From CAZGOM01 sp964542875 (GTDB lineage Bacteria > Planctomycetota > Phycisphaerae > Phycisphaerales > Phycisphaeraceae): DNA of 20,972 nt. The position numbers were made by a program, and so were the translations under genes. The notes beneath the pieces are model-generated. The model did not search any database. It was given only the letters and a program-made list of their open reading frames with translations, and was not told where the DNA came from. The DNA lies in contig CAZIWA010000101.1 of assembly GCA_964542875.1 (NCBI GenBank), positions 1-20,972 of the forward strand, given 5' to 3'. Below, one piece after another: positions 15,827 to 20,972 of the stretch; the stretch's first letter is position 1; the number at the start of each line of letters is the position of its first letter.

Positions 15827-15902
15827 CCTGAGACGTATGGATTGAAACAATCAAGGCAGGGAGACGGAACTTCCAGCCTCCAAACCACGGACGGAGCCGA
15901 GC

Positions 15903-17417
15903 ATGAACGCCGCGATTTTCCTTGACCGGGACAACACCCTTATTTATGCAGATGGCGATGTGGCGGACCCTTCACAGGTGAGGCTGCTACAGGGGGTGCC
16001 ATCGGCCATCGCGTCGCTGCGTGGCCTGGGGTACAAGATCATTGTGGTGACCAACCAGGACGGCATCGCCAACGGCCGGTACACGGAACAGGCCGCAGAC
16101 GCCGTGCACATGAAGATCAATGAGCAGATCGGCAATATCTCCGGGACATCGATCGACCGGTTTTATTACTGCCCGTTTCATCCGGACGCGATTTTGGAAC
16201 GCTATCGCAAGGATCATCCGTGGCGCAAGCCCAACCCGGGAATGATCGCCCAGGCTGCGAAGGACCTGGACATCGACCTGACGGCAAGCTGGATCATCAG
16301 CACCGATCCTGCTGATGTGAAGACGGGTTACGCCGGCGGCGTGCGCACGATGCTGCTGACCTCCAAGGCGGAGGACATGATTCCGCTGAAGCTGGAGGAG
16401 ATTTTCATTCAGCAGACGCGGGCGCTGGTGGCCAAGGAGACCGACGGGCCGTATTTCACGGCGAGATCGCTGGTGGAAGCGGTGCGTGTGATTGCCCAGC
16501 AGCGCCGCCCGGACTTTCCCGAAGAGCGGGTGGTGCGTGACCGTTTTGGAAGGAAGATCACCGCGGGTGATACAAGGCCCAAACCGCAACTCCAGGGCGA
16601 GGCGCCTACGCCGTTGTTTACCGGAGCGATGATTGAGCCCCCGCCGGTGGCGGAGCCTGCACAGGAAGCGCCTGCGCCGGTTACGCCTCCGGCAGAGCCG
16701 GAATCCATCGCGGTTGCCGTACAGCAGCCTACTGCACCTGTTGAGCCTGAGCCGGTGGCGACGCCCATTGCCGTGGAGCCTGAGCCCGTGTCGGTGAAAG
16801 CTGCGGAGCCCGCGACGCCCGCCGCCGTGGAGCGCGAGCCGATGCTGATCCCCATGCCAGAGCTTGAAGACAATTCGGATGATGAGCATGAGCCGGTTGT
16901 GATTCATGAAAAGCCGGAGCCGGAACTCAAAGAAGAAGAGACTGTGTTTGCGCATCGGGAGGATGACAAGGCGGCCGAACCGGACCCCGAGCCTGAGCCA
17001 GAACCCACGCCGGTGCCGGTTGCGGCCGTGCCTAAGCCTGCGGTGAGATCTGCTGCGCCTGCCACGCCCAAGGCTGCCGTGAAGCCTGCGCCAGCCCCGG
17101 TTGCGGCGGCGCCGGTGTCGGCCGAGCCAGAAGTGGAGCCGATTGATGTGCCGGAGATCGAAAAGCTGCCGCCTGTGGAGGTGCAGTTTCAACGCATGGA
17201 GTCGAGCCTGAGGCAGATTCTCCATGAGATCCGGTCCAGCAAAGAGGTGGTGACGGAGATGAGCTTCTCCACCATCATCGGGCTGGTGCTTCAGATGCTT
17301 TCGATTATTCTGCTGGCGGGTGGGTTGTTTCACGGAGGTGAGGCTTTTACTCGGTGGGTGGCGTGCGCGATTGTGCTGCAACTGGCTTCGATTACCGCGG
17401 TGCTGATCAAACGGTAA
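15903..17417 (+). CDS. GmhB/HisB-N-like HAD phosphatase fused to a disordered linker and C-terminal membrane hairpin
   Basis: Residues 1-180 form a HAD-family phosphatase of the histidinol-phosphate/heptose-bisphosphate group. FLDRDNTL gives nucleophile D8 and D10, VVTNQDG gives motif II with T50, RKPNPGMI gives motif III with K109, and DPADVKTGYAGG gives D135 and D138. The GmhB zinc loop is only half present: C90 and H93 remain in YYCPFHP, but the later CxC before RKP is replaced by DHPW (104-107). From about 225 to 425 the chain is low-complexity, rich in Pro, Glu, Ala and Val. A probable amphipathic helix (about 430-450) leads to two membrane segments (about 455-476 and 485-502), so the enzyme should be tethered with its catalytic domain in the cytosol. 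Total 504 residues compares with about 190 for stand-alone GmhB. GGAG lies 6 bases before the ATG. Substrate is unproven; GmhB-like heptose synthesis is a guess. Confidence 0.85.
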   Translation: MNAAIFLDRDNTLIYADGDVADPSQVRLLQGVPSAIASLRGLGYKIIVVTNQDGIANGRYTEQAADAVHMKINEQIGNISGTSIDRFYYCPFHPDAILERYRKDHPWRKPNPGMIAQAAKDLDIDLTASWIISTDPADVKTGYAGGVRTMLLTSKAEDMIPLKLEEIFIQQTRALVAKETDGPYFTARSLVEAVRVIAQQRRPDFPEERVVRDRFGRKITAGDTRPKPQLQGEAPTPLFTGAMIEPPPVAEPAQEAPAPVTPPAEPESIAVAVQQPTAPVEPEPVATPIAVEPEPVSVKAAEPATPAAVEREPMLIPMPELEDNSDDEHEPVVIHEKPEPELKEEETVFAHREDDKAAEPDPEPEPEPTPVPVAAVPKPAVRSAAPATPKAAVKPAPAPVAAAPVSAEPEVEPIDVPEIEKLPPVEVQFQRMESSLRQILHEIRSSKEVVTEMSFSTIIGLVLQMLSIILLAGGLFHGGEAFTRWVACAIVLQLASITAVLIKR

Positions 17418-17504
17418 GAGTCAGGCGCGGGGAATCGGTTGGTGTGAATGAGATTCAGAGTCTTTACAGGGCTTGTGGATAGCTCACATGTCCAGAGGAG
17501 CATC

Positions 17505-17526
17505 GTGACTTAGTTGCATCAGTCAC
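17505..17526. repeat. Short inverted repeat just upstream of the metallophosphoesterase gene
   Basis: GTGACT (17505-17510) and AGTCAC (17521-17526) are perfect 6-base arms 10 bases apart, ending 7 bases before the ATG at 17534. It could be an operator or a leader hairpin, but the arms are short. A TTTACA -35-like hexamer at 17463-17468 has no clear partner. No terminator is evident for the upstream HAD gene in this spacer. Confidence 0.3.
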
Positions 17527-17533
17527 AATCCCA

Positions 17534-18541
17534 ATGGAGAATTATGTGCGTGACGTTCGTTTATCTCGCAGGCAGTTCACCAAGGCGCTGGGGGTTGGTG
17601 TGGGGCTGACGGCAACGGGAATTCTCCCTGCGGCCGACATTTCCCAGGATGGTTCCAAGTCGAATGTTCCGCCCCCAGCTAGTGAGTTACGACCCATGCG
17701 CGTGCTTCATATCAGCGATATGCATGTTCAGCGCGCCCTTGAAGGCGACAAAGGCTTTGCCCAGGCTCTTATCCACGCCAAGGCGCACGGGGGCCCCATT
17801 GATTGGGTGCTTAATACCGGGGATTGCGTCTTTGAAGGCATGACTGTGGACAAGAATACCACCCAGGAAAACTGGGATCTGTGGCGGGGCGTGATGAAAA
17901 CGCACTGCACATGGCCGGTGGAGCACGTGGTGGGTAACCATGACATCTACGGGTGGGACCTGGTCAAGTCCGGCGCGAAAAAGAACGATCCGGATTTCGG
18001 CAAGAACCTGGCGCTTAAAGAACTGGCGCTGCCTGACCCGTGCAGGGTGTTTGATAAATCAGGCTGGCGATTCATCGTGCTGGACACGGTGCAGCAGCGC
18101 AAGGACACCTTCACGTGCCGGTCTGCGGATAAGCAGTACGAGTGGTTCAAGGAGCAGTTGGCCAAAGCGACCAAGGACATGCCGGTGTGCGTGGTGACGC
18201 ATGTGCCGATTCTTTCGGTGGCTGCGGGGCTTTATCTGAATCGGCCGGAGCATGAGGAAGGGTTATTCACGCCGTTCTTTTTGCAGTGCACGGATGCCAA
18301 ACGGCTTTCGGATGCGATTTCGGCTTCTGGCAAGGTGAAGGTGTGTCTGGCCGGGCACACGCATATGGTGGAGCGGGTGGACTACAAGGGCACGGCGTAT
18401 ATCACGCATGGCGCGATTTCCGGCAACAAGTGGGGAGGGTCGACACAGGGATTCGCCACGACTTACGGCGTTGTGGAATTCTTTCCTGACGGCCGGTTCA
18501 ACTCGTATCCGATTGCGTTTGACTGGAAATTCAGAAGCTGA
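17534..18541 (+). CDS. Tat-exported calcineurin-like metallophosphoesterase
   Basis: This 335-residue protein has a twin-arginine signal (SRRQFTKALG, residues 11-20) followed by a hydrophobic Gly/Ala/Leu stretch and a likely AxA-type cleavage near residue 34. It should be folded with its metals in the cytoplasm and then exported. The metallophosphoesterase ligands are all visible: D62 and H64 in ISDMHV, D97 in GDCVF, N135-H136-D137 in GNHDIY, H223 in THVPI, and H275 and H277 in GHTHM. The substrate could be a phosphodiester, nucleotide or phosphoprotein. The annotated ATG lacks a good Shine-Dalgarno, while the GTG at 17546 has GGAG at 17536-17539 six bases upstream; that shorter form would keep the whole Tat motif and may be the real start. 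It may be a stand-alone gene, as the next starts 104 bases later. Confidence 0.9.
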   Translation: MENYVRDVRLSRRQFTKALGVGVGLTATGILPAADISQDGSKSNVPPPASELRPMRVLHISDMHVQRALEGDKGFAQALIHAKAHGGPIDWVLNTGDCVFEGMTVDKNTTQENWDLWRGVMKTHCTWPVEHVVGNHDIYGWDLVKSGAKKNDPDFGKNLALKELALPDPCRVFDKSGWRFIVLDTVQQRKDTFTCRSADKQYEWFKEQLAKATKDMPVCVVTHVPILSVAAGLYLNRPEHEEGLFTPFFLQCTDAKRLSDAISASGKVKVCLAGHTHMVERVDYKGTAYITHGAISGNKWGGSTQGFATTYGVVEFFPDGRFNSYPIAFDWKFRS

Positions 18542-18645
18542 TTGATTCGAAAATAAGGGGGCACTTGCAATTTCGATGGTTGTATGGAACGATCTATTAA
18601 GATGCGTTCCTGATATCCAATAGACAATCATGAGGCGTTTTAGCG

Positions 18646-20972
18646 ATGACCAACCTGAAAGACCCGCAGAACAACTGGTGCACGGTTGAAACCCTTGGCA
18701 AGCGCTCTTTGAGCGCGATCAAGGCGGAGATTCTTAAGCATGAAAGTGTCAACGAGCGATTCACGCTGCCGGCAACGCCAGCACCGGCGCGGGATCAGAC
18801 ATTGTTTAAGGCGTATCGCAACGGCGATGAGTTGATGATCGCGGTGGCGGTGCTGGAATCATTTGCCCCGACGACACGGCACACGACCAGCCCGATGCCG
18901 AACCGAAACAGCATCGAGATGTTTTTTGCGCCGTGGAATGATGAGTTGGGTTGGGCGCAGTTTTGCTTTGGGCCTGACGGGAGCGTGCAGACGTTTCATC
19001 ATTCGCCTTATGCGCAGGCGGCGTCGACGGTGTTTTCGCCGGTGTCGCTTAAGCGGCATGAATGGGAGACGGATACGGAGAGCCGGACGCATCGGTTGTA
19101 TTGGCTGTTTGCGTGGTTCTCGGTGAGTGATGTATTTCGGGCCGGGGATGTGTGTGGGTTTAACGTGGTGCGGTACTCGCCGCCGCTGGAGGAGTGGAGT
19201 TCCTGGAATCATGCGTCCGCGGTGGGGTTTCAGGATGCGACGACATTTGGCCGGCTGGGGCTGCGCAAGCAAGGGAAGAAAGATGAAGTGCCGTCGCGGG
19301 TGGTGAAGCTGGGGCCGCCGACGCCGACGAAGGACTTTCGGCTTTCGGTGACGTACGACATTCCCGACAACATCGGGTACAGCAGCGGGTATACGCCCAA
19401 GCGGATGGAGAAGGAATTCGAAGTGTGGAAGTCGTACGGGATCGAGCGGGCGTATTGGATTGAGTATGGGCCGTTGAGTCAGTGGCCGAGTCTTTTTACG
19501 CCTGAGTTTTATCAGTTGAAGGGGGAGGCGCGGGAGCACTTTCTAAGGAATGTGGCGCTCACCCGGAAGACGTGTGACGACACGCTCAAATGGGCGGTGA
19601 AAGCCGCCAAGCGGGTGGGGATGGAGATATTCGCGGTTTATAAGCCGTTTGATCAGGGGTTTAACTTTTCATTCACGACGGAGCATGAAAAGGCGCGCGT
19701 GAAGGAGATCGAAAATAAGTTTGCGGTTGCCCATCCGGATGTGGCGGCGAATCAGGAATTCACCATGCGCGCCAACCCGGCGTGGCTGCGTAAGGCTGTG
19801 TTCCCCATCACACGGCTTTGTTTATGGTCGCAGCAGCCAATCCCAGCGTTTGACCCTGCGAAGCTGGCGCTATGGACCAGCACGGATAACCAGAAGTTCA
19901 CCAAGTATCGGGGAGCGATGAAGGTGCGTGTAGGCGTGGTCAAGCGAGCGCACAGCCGATGGACACCCGCAGGGAAAGTGGCCGAGCCGGGGAGCGCGAA
20001 AAACTGGCGAATCGAGCTTTCCGAACTGGCGGTGAAGGCGCCATTTTTGGCGATTGAGATCGAAGGCAAGCGGTTTGCGCTGAGCCATCGGATGTTTGCG
20101 TTCGTGGAGGCGTGGGGCAAGAATGGCACCGCAGCGCCGGTGGAGCTTTCCGGCGCGGGCAATCGCACGACGGGGTATATGTTCAATAAGACATGGCTGG
20201 GCTGGGCCAATCAGACCGAACCGATCATCGACACATACACCTGGGCGGGGCCGGAGTTCTGCCTGCGTTTCGGCGATGCCGAGCAGATATCCACGCTGCT
20301 TGAGCCGACGCAGGAAGGCGCGCACCGGGTGTGGATGAAGCACATCAAACGCATTCTGGAGACGGGGGTGGACGGGGTGGATATCCGGACCATCGGGCAT
20401 CACAGCGGCACGGAGAGCTACTTGAAATTCGCTTTCGCAGAGTCTGTTCGGGCCGAGTTTCAGCGGCAGTTTGGGCGCGAGGTGGAAGCGACGGAGGAGG
20501 ATTATCAACGGGTGCGCAAGATCCGCGGGGATGCGTACACGCGGTTTATGGCTCAGGCAAGCGCGTTGGCGCACAGCCGGGGCCAGAAGCTGGCGGCGCA
20601 CATCGAGTGGGGGACAGAGGTGCCTGCGCACCTGAGCCTCCGCCTGCAGATGCAGATGGAGCTTCAGTGGGCACGGTGGATTTCGGAGGGGATTGTGGAT
20701 GAAGTGAGCCTGCGTGGGTGGGGGTCGCTTAACCGGCATGTGCAGGCGTCTATTTTGCCGTTGGCGCGCAAGCATAAGGTAGGCGTTCACGTGGTGAGCA
20801 CGAATCTGGCGGGGGGGCTGGATGTGCGTGCGATGGAACTGGCCCCGCGCCTGGCTGTGGAGGCCCGCGATGCTGGATTTTCAGGCTATAGCTTTTATGA
20901 AACGGACAGCTTGTTGCGCATGAACGCGGAGGGCTATCCGATGCCGGTTGGGCTGGTGGATGAAGCCGTGAA
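18646..20972 (+). CDS. Large CBM9-like plus glycoside-hydrolase-like protein, C-terminus outside the window
   Basis: The frame is open for 775 codons to the right edge without a stop, and the ATG at 18646 is the first possible ATG after an in-frame stop at 18631-18633. GAGG lies 10 bases upstream. Residues about 30-210 resemble a CBM9-like beta-sandwich: NSIEMFFAP (near 87), QFCFGPDG, then FNVVRYSPPLEEWSSWNHA and TTFGRLGL. From about 225 onward the sequence looks like a TIM-barrel enzyme. It has DIPDNIGYSSGY, GIERAYWIEYGP, VDGVDIRTIGHHSG (near 573), an Arg/Tyr-rich helix, then LAAHIEWGTE (near 650), VDEVSLRGWGS, GVHVVSTN and DAGFSGYSFYETD. These fit a family-10-like or GHL10-like glycosidase, but the family and the catalytic acids cannot be assigned with confidence. 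There is no signal peptide or lipobox at this start, so a cytoplasmic location is suggested. Confidence 0.82.
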   Translation, partial: MTNLKDPQNNWCTVETLGKRSLSAIKAEILKHESVNERFTLPATPAPARDQTLFKAYRNGDELMIAVAVLESFAPTTRHTTSPMPNRNSIEMFFAPWNDELGWAQFCFGPDGSVQTFHHSPYAQAASTVFSPVSLKRHEWETDTESRTHRLYWLFAWFSVSDVFRAGDVCGFNVVRYSPPLEEWSSWNHASAVGFQDATTFGRLGLRKQGKKDEVPSRVVKLGPPTPTKDFRLSVTYDIPDNIGYSSGYTPKRMEKEFEVWKSYGIERAYWIEYGPLSQWPSLFTPEFYQLKGEAREHFLRNVALTRKTCDDTLKWAVKAAKRVGMEIFAVYKPFDQGFNFSFTTEHEKARVKEIENKFAVAHPDVAANQEFTMRANPAWLRKAVFPITRLCLWSQQPIPAFDPAKLALWTSTDNQKFTKYRGAMKVRVGVVKRAHSRWTPAGKVAEPGSAKNWRIELSELAVKAPFLAIEIEGKRFALSHRMFAFVEAWGKNGTAAPVELSGAGNRTTGYMFNKTWLGWANQTEPIIDTYTWAGPEFCLRFGDAEQISTLLEPTQEGAHRVWMKHIKRILETGVDGVDIRTIGHHSGTESYLKFAFAESVRAEFQRQFGREVEATEEDYQRVRKIRGDAYTRFMAQASALAHSRGQKLAAHIEWGTEVPAHLSLRLQMQMELQWARWISEGIVDEVSLRGWGSLNRHVQASILPLARKHKVGVHVVSTNLAGGLDVRAMELAPRLAVEARDAGFSGYSFYETDSLLRMNAEGYPMPVGLVDEAV

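Noticed and set aside
16620..17150. Repetitive PEP/EPEP coding region considered as a DNA repeat array
   Set aside because: The repetition is at protein level with varied codons and no fixed unit length, so it is low-complexity linker and not a DNA repeat or CRISPR.
15987..17381. 464-codon minus frame opposite the HAD fusion gene
   Set aside because: Repeated Arg/His runs mirror the Pro/Glu/Ala-rich linker; no motif supports a real protein.
18630..18689. Short peptide frame starting MRRFSDDQ just before the CBM9-like gene
   Set aside because: Only about 19 codons, out of frame with the main gene, no ribosome-binding site of its own; not supportable as a leader peptide.
18859..20790. Minus-strand frames (226 and 306 codons) inside the large CBM9-like gene
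   Set aside because: They are antisense shadows rich in Arg, Pro and His; the plus frame is continuous over the whole region.

Overview
The window looks like chromosomal DNA from a GC-rich Gram-negative bacterium, most likely a planctomycete, perhaps of the Phycisphaerae type. The placement is inferred from gene content: a prepilin-like protein with an N-terminal methylation motif and a C-terminal H..DG motif, an IspD enlarged by insertions, a large protein with a CBM9-like domain ahead of a barrel-like region, a TolC/RND efflux pair, and two S49 peptidases of different size classes. There is no 16S rRNA or other phylogenetic marker here. I saw no tRNA, rRNA, CRISPR array, transposase, integrase or phage gene.

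Left part, minus strand (1-4736): an RND efflux permease that runs off the left edge is preceded, 3 bases away, by a TolC-family outer-membrane lipoprotein gene. No periplasmic adaptor gene is visible. Further upstream, also on minus, is a prepilin-like gene with a recognisable promoter.

Middle part (4956-12293): on plus are a long two-domain SppA-type peptidase, a hairpin-rich spacer, ispD, then (after a convergent small BamE-like lipoprotein on minus and a shared terminator) rfbA/rmlA with a good sigma-70-type promoter, and a glutamate-dehydrogenase-family gene. A near-ideal two-way terminator separates that gene from a short membrane-anchored SppA on minus.

Right part, plus strand (12467-17417): a closely spaced run of housekeeping genes, larC (only its N-terminal half), pgl, pyrB, gmk, and a HAD phosphatase fused to a long Pro/Glu/Ala-rich region and a C-terminal membrane hairpin. 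The gaps are 20-76 bases, so one operon is plausible. Then come a Tat-exported metallophosphoesterase and a large CBM9-like/glycosidase-like gene that runs off the right edge.

Most of the window is ordinary metabolism and envelope biology. No clear new defence or mobile system was found. The observations most worth following are the LarC protein without its C-terminal domain, the membrane-anchored HAD phosphatase with an altered zinc motif, and the leaderless CBM9/glycosidase-like protein. The longest intergenic stretches are about 280 bases (3704-3983 and 8570-8852); their contents are described in individual entries.
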